Positions 1-9,304 are shown, numbered from the stretch's first letter. The stretch: 64,000 nucleotides of DNA from Tectiglobus sp965224045 (GCA_965224045.1 CBDCYD010000016.1:1240001-1304000); one strand, 5' to 3'. Numbers and translations: made by a program. Notes: generated by a model from the letters alone, not told the origin.

Positions 1-7
1 TTGATTC

Positions 8-1633
8 GTGACTGAGACTACAGTCGGGACAGTGGCGCGAACAAATGCGGCCGAGTTCACGGTTTCGGAACTTGCCGGTGCCATCAAGCGGGCACTCGAG
101 GATGGGTTCGGCTACGTGCGTTTGCGCGGTGAAATATCCGGCTTTCGCGGGCCACATTCTTCCGGCCACTGCTATTTCTCACTCAAGGACGACCGGGCAA
201 AAATTGATGCGGTCGTTTGGCGTGGTGTCTACGGTCGACTGAAGATTAAGCCCGAAGAAGGTATGGAGGTGATCGCACAGGGGCGCGTGACCACATATCC
301 CAATTCGTCCAAATATCAGATCGTCATTGAAACGTTGGAGCCGGCAGGCGTTGGCGCGTTGATGGCGCTGCTTGAAGAGCGCAAACGCAAGTTGGGTGCG
401 GAAGGCCTGTTCGATGATGCGCGGAAGCAGGAGATCCCGTTTCTGCCTCGCGTCGTTGGCATCGTGACATCGCCCACGGGCGCGGTCATCCGAGACATGA
501 TGCATGGGTTCAACGAACGCTTTCCTGCGCGTGTCGTAGTGTGGCCGGTGCGGGTCCAGGGTGAGGGCAGTGCCAAAGAGGTGGCGGCGGCGATCAAAGG
601 TTTCAACGCACTCGACGGCCGCGGGCCAGTGCCTCGTCCGGACGTGCTGATCGTTGCGCGTGGCGGCGGCAGTCTCGAAGATCTGTGGAGTTTCAACGAG
701 GAAATTGTCGTTAGGGCGGTTGCCGAGAGCAGCATTCCCTTGATTGCGGCCGTCGGCCACGAGACCGACTGGACGCTAATTGATCTTGCCGCCGACGCCC
801 GGGCACCGACGCCGACGAAGGCGGCGGAATGGGCGGTGCCAAGGTATGCCGATTTGACAGCGCAGACGGATGATCTCGGGCATCGCCTTAAGTCTGGTGC
901 GCGGCGCGTGCTGGAACAGATCCGCTCCAATTTGCGCGCTGCGGCACGGGGTCTGCCGCGACCGGGTGACCTCGTTGCGCTGCCCCGGCAACGTTTCGAC
1001 GGCGTCGAGCGGCGGTTGACACGAGGTCTCGTTCATACAGCGCGCAGTCACAGCCTGGCGCTCACGCGCATTGCGGGGCGGCTTCGACCCGGCCTTCTGG
1101 TGTCGCGCATGCAGGCTGTCCGAGGGGAACTGACGCTGATGGAGCGACGGTCCCGTGATGGCTATCGCCAGTGCCTCAACGGGCATGCGACCGCTCTTTT
1201 GCGTACCGTCGGTCGGCTCAATCCGGAAATGCTCAGGTCAAAGTGCGTCCGGTCACGGGAGCGCTACGTCACGCTCGCAGCCGGGCTTGCGCGTGATTTT
1301 CGCCAGCAGATTGTCGCCAAACGAACGGCGCTCGACGGCAATGGGAAACTTCTGGCCACGCTTGGCTATCGAAGCGTGCTCCGGCGTGGCTATGCCGTGG
1401 TTCGCGACCGTGACGGTCAGGCCGTGCGCTCGGCGGGCAAGGTGGTGGCGGGAACGTTGCTGAATATCGAACTGGCGGACGGGCGGGTCGATGTTCAGGC
1501 CATCGGCGGGGCCGATGCAGCGCAGAGCCCGACTGCCGAGTCGCGGCGAGCGCGCGCTGCCAAACCGGGGACCGTGCGGGCGGCGGTTAAGGTTGGCGAC
1601 AAGTCGGGGAGTGGTCAGGGGTCGCTGTTTTGA
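8..1633 (+). CDS. xseA: Exodeoxyribonuclease VII large subunit
   Basis: Large subunit of ExoVII, which degrades single-stranded DNA to oligonucleotides together with the small XseB subunit in the cytoplasm. The 541-residue product has an N-terminal OB-fold region (about residues 17-115, with the typical LRGEISGF stretch), then the catalytic region with VGIVTSPTGAVIRD, VARGGGSLEDLW and AAVGHETD, followed by a long helical region and a Lys/Arg-rich C-terminal tail that is longer than in many homologs. The GTG at 8 is chosen because an in-frame TGA lies at 2-4, so nothing further upstream is possible. DUF2093 follows 72 bases later on the same strand, a usual pairing. xseB is not in the window. 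Confidence 0.95.
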   Translation: MTETTVGTVARTNAAEFTVSELAGAIKRALEDGFGYVRLRGEISGFRGPHSSGHCYFSLKDDRAKIDAVVWRGVYGRLKIKPEEGMEVIAQGRVTTYPNSSKYQIVIETLEPAGVGALMALLEERKRKLGAEGLFDDARKQEIPFLPRVVGIVTSPTGAVIRDMMHGFNERFPARVVVWPVRVQGEGSAKEVAAAIKGFNALDGRGPVPRPDVLIVARGGGSLEDLWSFNEEIVVRAVAESSIPLIAAVGHETDWTLIDLAADARAPTPTKAAEWAVPRYADLTAQTDDLGHRLKSGARRVLEQIRSNLRAAARGLPRPGDLVALPRQRFDGVERRLTRGLVHTARSHSLALTRIAGRLRPGLLVSRMQAVRGELTLMERRSRDGYRQCLNGHATALLRTVGRLNPEMLRSKCVRSRERYVTLAAGLARDFRQQIVAKRTALDGNGKLLATLGYRSVLRRGYAVVRDRDGQAVRSAGKVVAGTLLNIELADGRVDVQAIGGADAAQSPTAESRRARAAKPGTVRAAVKVGDKSGSGQGSLF

Positions 1634-1705
1634 CTATGTGTTTGTCGAACACGGCATGACACGACAACGCATGCCCAAGCCCATCGTCAGCGAGTGAGGA
1701 TTGCA

Positions 1706-1942
1706 ATGAACCGGGTCGATCGGTTGTTCGGGTTGAAGGGCGAAGCCCGCGTCAAGTATCTCGACTCTGAGTTCCAGATATTGGCGCCCGGTGACTTCGT
1801 GCGCTGTGCGGTAACAGGGCAGCCGATTCCGCTTTCCGAGCTCAAGTATTGGAACGTGGCCCGGCAGGAAGCCTATGCCTCTGCCGAGGTGTCCGTGAAA
1901 CGTTACAAGGAATTGCGCGGCAAGGGCAGCGCAACGGACTAG
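1706..1942 (+). CDS. DUF2093 family small protein
   Basis: A 78-residue protein of the conserved alphaproteobacterial DUF2093 family; its function is unknown. The visible family features are GEARVKYLDSEFQIL near the N-terminus, a CAVTGQPIPLSELKYWNV segment and a C-terminal YASAEVSVKRY. The ATG at 1706 is preferred to the in-frame GTG at 1694 because a GAGGA ribosome-binding motif lies just before it. The stop codon TAG (1940-1942) lies inside the first bases of the 130-bp repeat, so the repeat defines the C-terminus. The family is normally found next to xseA and the lpxK/waaA block, as here. Confidence 0.85.
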   Translation: MNRVDRLFGLKGEARVKYLDSEFQILAPGDFVRCAVTGQPIPLSELKYWNVARQEAYASAEVSVKRYKELRGKGSATD

Positions 1943-2068
1943 ATCATTTCCGCCTTAGGCGGAATCACACCGCCTGCCCACTCCCCCGCCCGGCCGCCCA
2001 TGCAATCGTGGTTTTGGGCGGCCGGGCGGGGGAGTGGGACGGTTCCAGCTAAACCTGAAACGCTATAG
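1939..2068. repeat. 130-bp palindromic interspersed repeat, copy A
   Basis: First of three near-identical 130-bp elements (others at 30005-30134 and 43882-44011). It begins CTAGATC and ends CGCTATAG (CGCTCTAG in the other copies). It contains a short palindrome TTCCGCC-TTA-GGCGGAA (1949-1965) and a perfect 24-bp inverted repeat, arms 1977-2000 and 2015-2038, around a 14-base loop. The element fills exactly the space between the convergent stops of the DUF2093 gene and lpxK, which begins its stop at 2069. No coding capacity is credible. It behaves like a non-autonomous REP/MITE-type intergenic element and might double as a bidirectional terminator, although it has no T-run. Confidence 0.9.
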
Positions 2069-3106
2069 TCAGGCCTTGATCGTTGTCTTCATGGCCTTTG
2101 TTAGTGCCGTGCGCAGGCAATTTTGATCGGCTTTCGAAAGCGCGAGTTGGATGGGCAGCGCGCGCGCTGATTTACGCAGGCCGGCGAATTCAGGGTCGCG
2201 CGGATCGAACCGTACGATGTCTTTTTCCGTCGTCACCAGTTGTGCATTGGCGGTTTCAGCTGCGGCCATCAATGTGCGGGCGTCATCGACGGTATAGAAA
2301 TGGTGGTCGGCAAATGTGCGGGTTGCCGCAAGAGTTGCGCCGTTGGCCTCGAGGAGGCGAAAGAAGCGGTTCGGGTTGGCGATGCCGGCAAAGGCGAACA
2401 CCGGGCGTTGGCGCAACCAGGAAAGGTCCCCATCCGGTATTACTTCGGCTGAAAGACGCGGTCCTTTGAAGTCGGCAATTTGATCCTGAACGCGCTTTGT
2501 AGGTGTTCCACTGACGGCAATGAGGTCGACGTGCTGGCACTGCGCCTGAAATGGCGCGCGCAGCGGGCCGGCCGGAATAACCCGTCCATTGCCGAGGCCG
2601 CGCGTCCCGTCGACGACCGCAATCGTGAGGTCCTTCGCGATCGCCGGGTTTTGCAGTCCGTCATCCATTACGATGCAGTCGGCCCGGGCCGCCGTTATGG
2701 CTGTGCGGGCGCCTTCGGCCCGGTCGCGGGCGATCACGGTCGGTGCGTGGCGGGCAAGCAGGAGCGGCTCATCACCGACACTTGCCGCGGTGTCGACATT
2801 GACGTCGACCACATGCGGGCCGGTCGTGCCGCCCCCGTAACCGCGGCTCAAGAACATGGGATTTGCACCCATTTCGTGCAGCATGCGCCGGACAGTGATC
2901 GCAAGCGGGGTCTTGCCGGTGCCGCCGGCGGTGAAATTACCGATGCAGATAACCGGGATCGGCGGGCGATAGCGCGGCGTAGTCGCCATGCGACGGAGCG
3001 TGATCTCACCGTAGATCCAACCGGCTGGGACAAGCAGCCTGGCCACGACATGGTCGGGTGGTGCATCGTACCACCACACCGGCTCGTCAAGAGGCACGCC
3101 GGACAC
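2069..3106 (-). CDS. lpxK: Tetraacyldisaccharide 4'-kinase
   Basis: Phosphorylates the 4' position of the lipid A disaccharide precursor at the inner membrane, the step before Kdo transfer. The 345-residue product shows the family's atypical P-loop GNFTAGGTGKTP at residues 56-67, a membrane-associated N-terminal helix, and IVMDDGLQNP, RGLGNGRVIPAGPLR and VTTEKDIVR in the expected order. Start is GTG at 3106, which overlaps the end of the upstream waaA fusion gene by 20 bases and indicates translational coupling. The stop directly abuts the 130-bp repeat. Length is normal for the family. Confidence 0.95.
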   Translation of the reverse strand: MSGVPLDEPVWWYDAPPDHVVARLLVPAGWIYGEITLRRMATTPRYRPPIPVICIGNFTAGGTGKTPLAITVRRMLHEMGANPMFLSRGYGGGTTGPHVVDVNVDTAASVGDEPLLLARHAPTVIARDRAEGARTAITAARADCIVMDDGLQNPAIAKDLTIAVVDGTRGLGNGRVIPAGPLRAPFQAQCQHVDLIAVSGTPTKRVQDQIADFKGPRLSAEVIPDGDLSWLRQRPVFAFAGIANPNRFFRLLEANGATLAATRTFADHHFYTVDDARTLMAAAETANAQLVTTEKDIVRFDPRDPEFAGLRKSARALPIQLALSKADQNCLRTALTKAMKTTIKA

Positions 3107-5123
3107 CCTTTTGCTGCGAAGGGATCAACGGTAGGAGAGCATCGGCTGTCCTTTGCAAACCGCCCGATAGCTCCTGCAATGCAGCAAGCGCCCCACGGGC
3201 GAGGCGTGCGCGTTCGACTTCGTCGCGCAACAGAAGGCTGACAGTACCGGCGAGTTCCGTTTCATTGGCAACCTCGATGGCGCCTCCACGGCGCAAAAGG
3301 GCTTTGTAGGCATCGGCAAAGTTGCGTTGGTCCGGCCCAGTAATCACGCCGGTGTCGAAGCGTACGGCTTCGATCGGGTTTTGACCGCCGCGATCAGCGA
3401 GTGAGCCGCCGACAAAGGCGACCGGCGCTAGCGCATAGAACAGACCGAGTTCACCAATCGTGTCAGCGACGTAGATGTTGGTAGTGGCGTCGGGCAAGGC
3501 ACCGGTGCTGCGGCGCAGAGCAACGAGGCCGTGCTGGGCTGCAAGCTCGCTGATGTCGGCACCGCGTTCAGGATGTCGCGGGGCGATGACAGTCAAGAGA
3601 TCCGGATGATCCTGGACCAACTTTCCATGAGCGGCGATGACGGTGCCGTCTTCACCTACGTGGGTGCTTGCTGCGAGCCAAACGGGTCGTTTGGCCAGAG
3701 CCTTCGTCAAATCCGCGAGCGCCGCGTGGTTGACCGGCAGCTGAGGTGCATCAAACTTTATGTTGCCGGTATCGCGGACATCGCGCGCGCCAAGGTCGCG
3801 GAAGCGGCGCACCAGCCTTTCGTTTTGGGCGAGTACAAGACGCAGGCGCGCGAAGAGTGGCAATGCAACGCTGCGGTGCTTACGCCAGCGCCGGAAAGAG
3901 CGGTCGGACATGCGGCCGTTGACAACTGCCAGCGGGATGTCGCGCGCATGGCACTCCAGGATTGTGTTCGGCCAAATTTCCGATTCCGTCAGCACGGCGA
4001 GACCGGGCTGCCAGTGGTCGAGAAACGTGTCGATGAATTGAGGTGCGTCCAGTGGGGCATACTGGTGAATGTCGCCAGCGCCGAGGCGTTCGGCGGCAAG
4101 ACGGGCAGATGTCACCGTGCCCGTCGTCAAAAGGAATCGGGCATCGGAGCGACTGGCCCGGATGGTGTCCATCAGGGGCAGGACAGCATTCGTTTCTCCA
4201 ACGCTTGCCGCGTGGATCCAGGTTAGTGGTCCTTCCGGGCGAGGATGGGAGGCGATGCCCATTCGTTCGCCGCGCCGCGCCGGGTCTTCCTTGCCCCGGC
4301 GCTCGCGATGCCGGAGAATCATCGGGGCGGCATGTGCTGCGAAGCGGGCAGCGCGATGATACGCATTCAGCTTCAATCCGGGTTTCGCGACCGGCGCGTC
4401 AAATGGCAGCGCGGTGTGTGGCGTCGCGTCCAGGGCGTCAGCGCCAACATCTTCATAGGCCTGCCTGTTGACGGCGTTGAGGGCATCCTCAACCTTGAGT
4501 CGTAGGTTTTCGGCCTGTTGGTCGGTGATATCGCGCGACACCCAAATGGGCTCGCCGCGACGCACTGCAATTTTCGAGTACGGCAGGTTGACCGTAATCC
4601 GGCTCCAGGTGCGCATGGTCCAGAACCCAGAGCTGGCTATCGCGATGGGCACAATCGGGCGACCCGACAGTTGCGCAAGCTTTATGATGCCGGAGCCTGC
4701 AATGCGGGCCGGGCCCGGCGGAACGTCAGCTGTCATGGCGATCGACGTGCCATTTGCAAGTGCCCGCAGCGCTGCGCGCAGGGCGGCGCTGCCACCACGG
4801 TCTTTTTTGCGCCGGCCGGCACCGGAACCGCGAATCAGTGACAGATGAGAAAAGCTGGTGAGCACCTCACCGATCAGCTCTGCGTCACCGTGGCGTGCGA
4901 CCATGTTGGCAACCGGCATGTCCGTGGGGCTCAGCGCCGGAATCAGCATGAACTCGCCGTGCCAGAATGCGAAGATGGCGGGATGATGCGCGGCAACGCT
5001 GGCGTGGATGTCTTCGCGTTTCGCGGTCAGCTCAGACGAACTGTCTACCCAGCGGACATAGCGCGCGGCGATCCGGCCGGCCAGGCGATTGAGTTGCAGC
5101 TTGTTGATCAAGGATCGGGCCAT
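3087..5123 (-). CDS. waaA: Fused DUF374 acyltransferase-like / Kdo transferase (WaaA)
   Basis: One uninterrupted 678-codon gene encodes two proteins that are usually separate. Residues about 40-230 are a DUF374 (lysophospholipid acyltransferase-like) domain: FAFWHGEF at 52-59, RHGDAELIGEVL, TADVPPGPAR at 131-140 and PIVPIAI. Residues about 250-670 are 3-deoxy-D-manno-octulosonic acid transferase (GT30): RRGKEDPARRGER, WIHAASVGE with the catalytic Glu at 310, ESEIWPN, ASTHVGED, APRHPER at 514-520 and FVGGSLADRGGQNPIE. WaaA adds Kdo to lipid IVA at the cytoplasmic face of the inner membrane. The ATG at 5123 is chosen over an extended reading frame from 5354 because the extra 77 residues resemble neither family. 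lpxK overlaps its end. Confidence 0.9.
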   Translation of the reverse strand: MARSLINKLQLNRLAGRIAARYVRWVDSSSELTAKREDIHASVAAHHPAIFAFWHGEFMLIPALSPTDMPVANMVARHGDAELIGEVLTSFSHLSLIRGSGAGRRKKDRGGSAALRAALRALANGTSIAMTADVPPGPARIAGSGIIKLAQLSGRPIVPIAIASSGFWTMRTWSRITVNLPYSKIAVRRGEPIWVSRDITDQQAENLRLKVEDALNAVNRQAYEDVGADALDATPHTALPFDAPVAKPGLKLNAYHRAARFAAHAAPMILRHRERRGKEDPARRGERMGIASHPRPEGPLTWIHAASVGETNAVLPLMDTIRASRSDARFLLTTGTVTSARLAAERLGAGDIHQYAPLDAPQFIDTFLDHWQPGLAVLTESEIWPNTILECHARDIPLAVVNGRMSDRSFRRWRKHRSVALPLFARLRLVLAQNERLVRRFRDLGARDVRDTGNIKFDAPQLPVNHAALADLTKALAKRPVWLAASTHVGEDGTVIAAHGKLVQDHPDLLTVIAPRHPERGADISELAAQHGLVALRRSTGALPDATTNIYVADTIGELGLFYALAPVAFVGGSLADRGGQNPIEAVRFDTGVITGPDQRNFADAYKALLRRGGAIEVANETELAGTVSLLLRDEVERARLARGALAALQELSGGLQRTADALLPLIPSQQKGVRRAS

Positions 5124-5338
5124 TGGCAGGCTAGATTCGGTTTGGCACAGGCGCCTGCCCGGGCCAGGGTTCGGGCCACAGCCTGGGACGGGCTGCGCCA
5201 GCCCACTTGAACGTGATGTGTATAGCGGATAATGAGCGTTTACAACGATGCATGTGGGAAAGGCGGTGACGGAACTCGTGGGGCGTAGTCTACCGGCCTT
5301 GGCCACGGCGAACCATCCCGGCAACCACCCAGAGATGC

Positions 5339-6079
5339 ATGGCGAAATTCGCAAAACCGGTACGCAGTGCTTTGAAACGTGTGGGCGTCAGCCTGCGCCG
5401 CGGCGCGGTTGCGCATGCCCCGGATTGGCTCAAGCACAGCATTGGACCGGTGTTTTCCTATTTCGATATGCTGTTCATTGATCATGGCGTGTTTCGCCTG
5501 ATCTATTTGAACAAGCATAGGATCCCGGGTACCGAGGGCTGGCGCTCGGCGCAGCCAGCACCGCACCAGGTCGCGGGCCTCGCACGCGCGGGCATCCGCA
5601 CCATCGTCAATCTGCGTGGTGAACGCTTGTGCGGCAGCTATTGGCTCGAAGAGGCGGCTTGCGAGCGCAACGGGATAACGCTCGAAAATTTCCAGGTGCG
5701 CTCACGCGCCGCACCAAACAAGGATGAACTTTATCGCGCGCGCGAGCTGTTCAAGCGAATCGAATACCCGATGCTGATGCACTGCAAGTCAGGCGCCGAC
5801 AGGGTCGGGCTGATGAGTGTATTGTTTCTGCATGTCCACCACGGTGTGCCGGTGGCCGAAGCGCTGAAACAGTTGTCGCTCAAGTATGGCCACATCAAGC
5901 AGGCCGACACCGGCGTTCTGGATCATTTTTTTGAAAGCTATCTCACCTACAACGCCGCGACACCGATCTCATTTTATGACTGGGTCGAAAGCGTGTACGA
6001 CCCGCAGGAAGTGCGCGATTCGTTTCATGCCAACGGCTTTGCCAACCGCTTGGTCAACGGCGTGCTGCGCCGCGAATAA
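5339..6079 (+). CDS. Dual-specificity/tyrosine phosphatase-like protein
   Basis: A 246-residue member of the Cys-based dual-specificity phosphatase superfamily. The P-loop HCKSGADRVG fits CX5R, with conserved Cys and Arg, and a YRSAQP-like segment (GWRSAQPAP) precedes AGIRTIVNLRGE, the usual early strands. An N-terminal extension of about 60 basic and hydrophobic residues could associate with the membrane. It is transcribed divergently from the waaA fusion and convergently to the exporter gene, inside a lipid A block, so a phospholipid or lipid A phosphatase role is possible, but the substrate cannot be read from the sequence. Confidence 0.8.
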   Translation: MAKFAKPVRSALKRVGVSLRRGAVAHAPDWLKHSIGPVFSYFDMLFIDHGVFRLIYLNKHRIPGTEGWRSAQPAPHQVAGLARAGIRTIVNLRGERLCGSYWLEEAACERNGITLENFQVRSRAAPNKDELYRARELFKRIEYPMLMHCKSGADRVGLMSVLFLHVHHGVPVAEALKQLSLKYGHIKQADTGVLDHFFESYLTYNAATPISFYDWVESVYDPQEVRDSFHANGFANRLVNGVLRRE

Positions 6080-6151
6080 TGCCGGGGGCCGGTGTGCGAA
6101 AGCGGCATCGCCATGATTTGCCGCGATCGTTTGGCTTTGGCCAGGCCTGGG

Positions 6152-8053
6152 TTACTGCGAAGGCGGTTCAGCGGCCAGGATCTGTGCCTTGCATAGTTCG
6201 GCATAGGCGCCATCCGCGGCGAGTAATTGCGCGTGCGTGCCGGTTTCAATGAGGCGCCCGCCGTCCATGACACAAATGAGATCTGCGTTTTGTACGGTCG
6301 ACAGGCGGTGGGCAATCACCAGCGTCGTGCGGTTCTCGGAAAACCGTGACAAGGCCTCCTGCACGAGGCGCTCGGACTGCGTGTCGAGGGCGCTTGTGGC
6401 TTCATCAAGCAGGAGAATAGGTGCGCCTTTGACGATGGCGCGGGCAAGGGCCAGACGCTGGCGTTGGCCGCCGGACAGTCTGAGGCCACGGTCGCCGATT
6501 TCCGTCTCATAGCCTTCGGGCTGGTCGATGATGAAATCGTGAGCTGCAGCGGCTCTTGCCGCGGCTTCGATGTCATCGCGGGTGGCACCCGGCCGGCCTA
6601 GGGCGATGTTGGCCGCGATCGTATCGTCGAACAGCGTGACGTCCTGGCTAACAATGGCAATCGCATTGCGCAGGCTGCTCACGGAAACGTCGCGAACATC
6701 GTGATCGTCGATCAGGATGGCACCTGACGTAACGTCAAACAAGCGTGGTACGAGGTTGACGAGCGTCGTCTTGCCGGCGCCCGAGCGCCCAACGAGTGCG
6801 ACCGTCGCGCCGCCGGGAATGTCGAGCGTGAAGTCGCGGATGGCTGCCGGTCGGGTCTCGCTGTCGTCGTCTGCCGGTAATGGCGCGCTGTGATCGGCGT
6901 AGTTGAACGAAACGCGCTCAAACAAGATCCGACCGTCAGTTATGGCGAGCGGAACCGCGTTCGGGCGGTCAACGATCAAAGGTTCGTCGTCGAGCAACTC
7001 GTAGAGGCGTTCGGCGGCGGCAAGGCCCTCGTTGATGCGCGCCGTGAGGTTGCCGATTGCGCGAATGGGCTGAGCTGCCAGCAAGAGCGCGCTGACGAAT
7101 CCCATGAAGTCGCCGACCGTTGCAACGCCGCCGGAGATGCGCCAGTAGGCAAGCGCGATAACGCCGGCAACAGCGACGCCGCCCAACGCCTCGAGAATTG
7201 GGTCGAGACGGGCACGCGCCCGTACGGCCTTGAGGCGCAGATCGTAGATGTCCTCAAAGCTCGTGTGGAGGCGGCCAACCGCGTAGTTTTCGAGGCGGAA
7301 CGTTTTGATCAAACGCGCGGCCGAGAGCTTCTCCGTGAGCAGCGCCGTCATGTCGCCAAGTTCGGCTTGCGTGCGCTTGGCAACGTCTCGTAGGCGCTTC
7401 GAGATGACTGCGATCGGCCAGGCGGCAATCGGGTAGACGCCAAGGACCACGAGCGACATGATCGGGTCAAGGTAGATCATCGTGGCAACGAGAACCAGGA
7501 TCGACAATGCGTCTCGGACAGCCGTACTGAGGCCTGCTTGAACCGCGGCCTGGACGGCAAGAACGTCGTTGGTGAGGCGCGACACGCGTTGGCCCGGCGC
7601 CTCTTCCGCGAGGCGGGCGAAATCGGCGTCCATCAGCTTTGCAAATACGAGTTTTTGAATGTTGGTGCCGATCCGCCAGACGATGCGGTTGGTGGCCACG
7701 ACCTGGAAATACATCAGCAGGCTGCGTGACATGGTGACCGCGACGACGGCTGCGAGCACCGTAAAAATCGCGTCCTTGTTGCCGGAGAGCAGGGTGTCGA
7801 ATGAGTGTTTGATGATCAGTGGATAACCGCCGGTGACGGCCGCGAGGCCGGCGGTGAGGACGAGTGCCCAGCCGATGCGCTGCCAGAGCGGAAAGACGAA
7901 CTGCCGGGCGAAGCGGGACAGAAGGCGTCGGTCAGGGCCGCCGGCAGGCGCGCGCGGGTTTCCGGATTGCGAGGCCTGTTGGACTGGCAGGTTGGTGGGG
8001 CGCTCGTTCAAGCGGGCTTCCTCTTGGACCGCGGCGTTCACGGCTATTTGCAA
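6152..8053 (-). CDS. MsbA-type ABC exporter (fused membrane and ATPase domains)
   Basis: A 633-residue half-transporter: type I exporter transmembrane domain (about residues 50-350) followed by an ATPase domain with Walker A GRSGAGKTT at 422-430, Q-loop VSQD, signature LSGGQRQR at 526-533, Walker B ILLLDEAT at 546-553 and the switch His in AHRLST. It likely works as a homodimer flipping lipid A-core or phospholipid across the inner membrane, as inferred from the lpxK/waaA neighbourhood; family membership alone does not fix the substrate. The TTG at 8053 is used, with a GTG at 8041 as alternative; neither has a strong ribosome site. The DUF4170 gene lies 12 bases upstream, so the two are probably co-transcribed. 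Confidence 0.88.
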   Translation of the reverse strand: MQIAVNAAVQEEARLNERPTNLPVQQASQSGNPRAPAGGPDRRLLSRFARQFVFPLWQRIGWALVLTAGLAAVTGGYPLIIKHSFDTLLSGNKDAIFTVLAAVVAVTMSRSLLMYFQVVATNRIVWRIGTNIQKLVFAKLMDADFARLAEEAPGQRVSRLTNDVLAVQAAVQAGLSTAVRDALSILVLVATMIYLDPIMSLVVLGVYPIAAWPIAVISKRLRDVAKRTQAELGDMTALLTEKLSAARLIKTFRLENYAVGRLHTSFEDIYDLRLKAVRARARLDPILEALGGVAVAGVIALAYWRISGGVATVGDFMGFVSALLLAAQPIRAIGNLTARINEGLAAAERLYELLDDEPLIVDRPNAVPLAITDGRILFERVSFNYADHSAPLPADDDSETRPAAIRDFTLDIPGGATVALVGRSGAGKTTLVNLVPRLFDVTSGAILIDDHDVRDVSVSSLRNAIAIVSQDVTLFDDTIAANIALGRPGATRDDIEAAARAAAAHDFIIDQPEGYETEIGDRGLRLSGGQRQRLALARAIVKGAPILLLDEATSALDTQSERLVQEALSRFSENRTTLVIAHRLSTVQNADLICVMDGGRLIETGTHAQLLAADGAYAELCKAQILAAEPPSQ

Positions 8054-8065
8054 CGCGCCAGGGTT

Positions 8066-8314
8066 TCAGGACTCGCCGGACTTTTGTTCGGGCTCCAGCA
8101 GGCGATGCATGTGGACTATGAAATATCGCATTTGAGCGTTGTCGACCGTGCGCTGGGCTGCGCCCTTCCAGGCGTCATAGGCCGCGGCATAGTTCGGGTA
8201 AATGCCGACTATGTCGAGCTTGTCGAGATCCTTGAAGTTCATGGTGCTGACATCTTCGAGCTCGCCTCCGAAGACAAGATGCAGCAACTGTTTAGGTTCT
8301 GTTTCGTCGGTCAT
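8066..8314 (-). CDS. DUF4170 family small protein
   Basis: An 82-residue conserved alphaproteobacterial protein of unknown function. Family features seen are LLHLVFGGEL at the start, a central DIVGIYPNYAAAYDAWKGAAQRTVDNA and a C-terminal MRYFIVHMHRLLEP. It sits 39 bases after ubiA and 12 bases before the exporter gene, all on the minus strand, and DUF4170 commonly accompanies lipid A/Kdo genes, so a role connected to envelope biogenesis is a reasonable guess but unproven. Confidence 0.85.
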   Translation of the reverse strand: MTDETEPKQLLHLVFGGELEDVSTMNFKDLDKLDIVGIYPNYAAAYDAWKGAAQRTVDNAQMRYFIVHMHRLLEPEQKSGES

Positions 8315-8353
8315 GCTTCGGTCTTTCCAGCGGGGCCCAAACTCCGCACCGCA

Positions 8354-9304
8354 TCACGTTGTGCCGTTGAGCACTGCCATATCACCGATAACACCAAGAA
8401 AGAACACCCATCCAACCCATTGGTTGGCTCTGAAGCGAGACAGACAATTGTCCGGGTCGTCGATTTCAATGGTATTGATCTGCCAAACGAAATGTCCGGC
8501 TATGAGCAGTAACGCAAGGGCGAACACGAGGCCCGTGCCAACGCTGAGGGCGGCGGCCGTCCACAACGACATTGCTGCACCATAAAACAGGCTCAGCCAG
8601 GATGGCGTCGTGTCACCGAACCGGAGCGCCGTCGATTTGAGGCCGAGGAGCGCATCATCGTCCTTGTCCTGGTGGGCGTAGATCGTGTCATAGCCAATTG
8701 TCCAGCACACACACCCGGCATAAAGCAAGAGTGCAGAGAACGACAGGCCGGCATGAATTGCGGCCCAGCCGACGAGTGCGCCCCACTTGAAAGTGAGGCC
8801 GAGCACAACCTGTGGCCAATAGGTGTAGCGCTTCGAAAACGGATATGCTGCCACCAATGCGAGAGAGGCAATGGCGAGCCATATCGTGAAGGCATTGAAC
8901 TGGACCAGGACCAGCAGGCCAACCAGGCTCAAGGCGATGGCGAAGATCAGGGCCTGGCGGACGCTGACCTGGCCTGAAGGTATTGGGCGAAGGGCGGTGC
9001 GTTCGACCCGGCCGTCATAGTTGCGATCCACGATGTCGTTCCAGGTGCAGCCGGCGCCACGCATGACGAAGGCACCAATTACGAATAGGACGACGAACCA
9101 CAGATTTGGGAAGGCATCGCCGGCCGCATGATGGCCGAGGGCCTGGCCCCACCAGCACGGAAACAGCAGCAGCCATGCGCCGATCGGTCGATCGAACCGC
9201 GCGAGCTTCAGGTAGGGTTTCACGTAGCCGGGTGCGTGTCGGTCGACCCAGTTGGTGGGCGGTGCATCTGCAATAATGCCGGAATGCCGTGTCGGAGAGG
9301 TCAT
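8354..9304 (-). CDS. ubiA: 4-hydroxybenzoate polyprenyltransferase
   Basis: An integral membrane prenyltransferase joining 4-hydroxybenzoate to the polyprenyl side chain in ubiquinone synthesis. The 316-residue protein carries the first Asp-rich motif NDIVDRNYD (residues 89-97) and the second YDTIYAHQDKDDD, both needed for Mg-diphosphate binding, plus about eight or nine hydrophobic segments. Start ATG at 9304. It begins a minus-strand run ubiA, DUF4170, exporter with short gaps, and is divergent from rsmE with a 162-base gap that should carry both promoters. Confidence 0.93.
   Translation of the reverse strand: MTSPTRHSGIIADAPPTNWVDRHAPGYVKPYLKLARFDRPIGAWLLLFPCWWGQALGHHAAGDAFPNLWFVVLFVIGAFVMRGAGCTWNDIVDRNYDGRVERTALRPIPSGQVSVRQALIFAIALSLVGLLVLVQFNAFTIWLAIASLALVAAYPFSKRYTYWPQVVLGLTFKWGALVGWAAIHAGLSFSALLLYAGCVCWTIGYDTIYAHQDKDDDALLGLKSTALRFGDTTPSWLSLFYGAAMSLWTAAALSVGTGLVFALALLLIAGHFVWQINTIEIDDPDNCLSRFRANQWVGWVFFLGVIGDMAVLNGTT

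Noticed and set aside
5124..5354. 77-residue N-terminal extension of the DUF374-WaaA frame
   Set aside because: It runs into the opposite gene start, is Pro/Gly-rich, and does not match DUF374; ATG at 5123 fits the family start.
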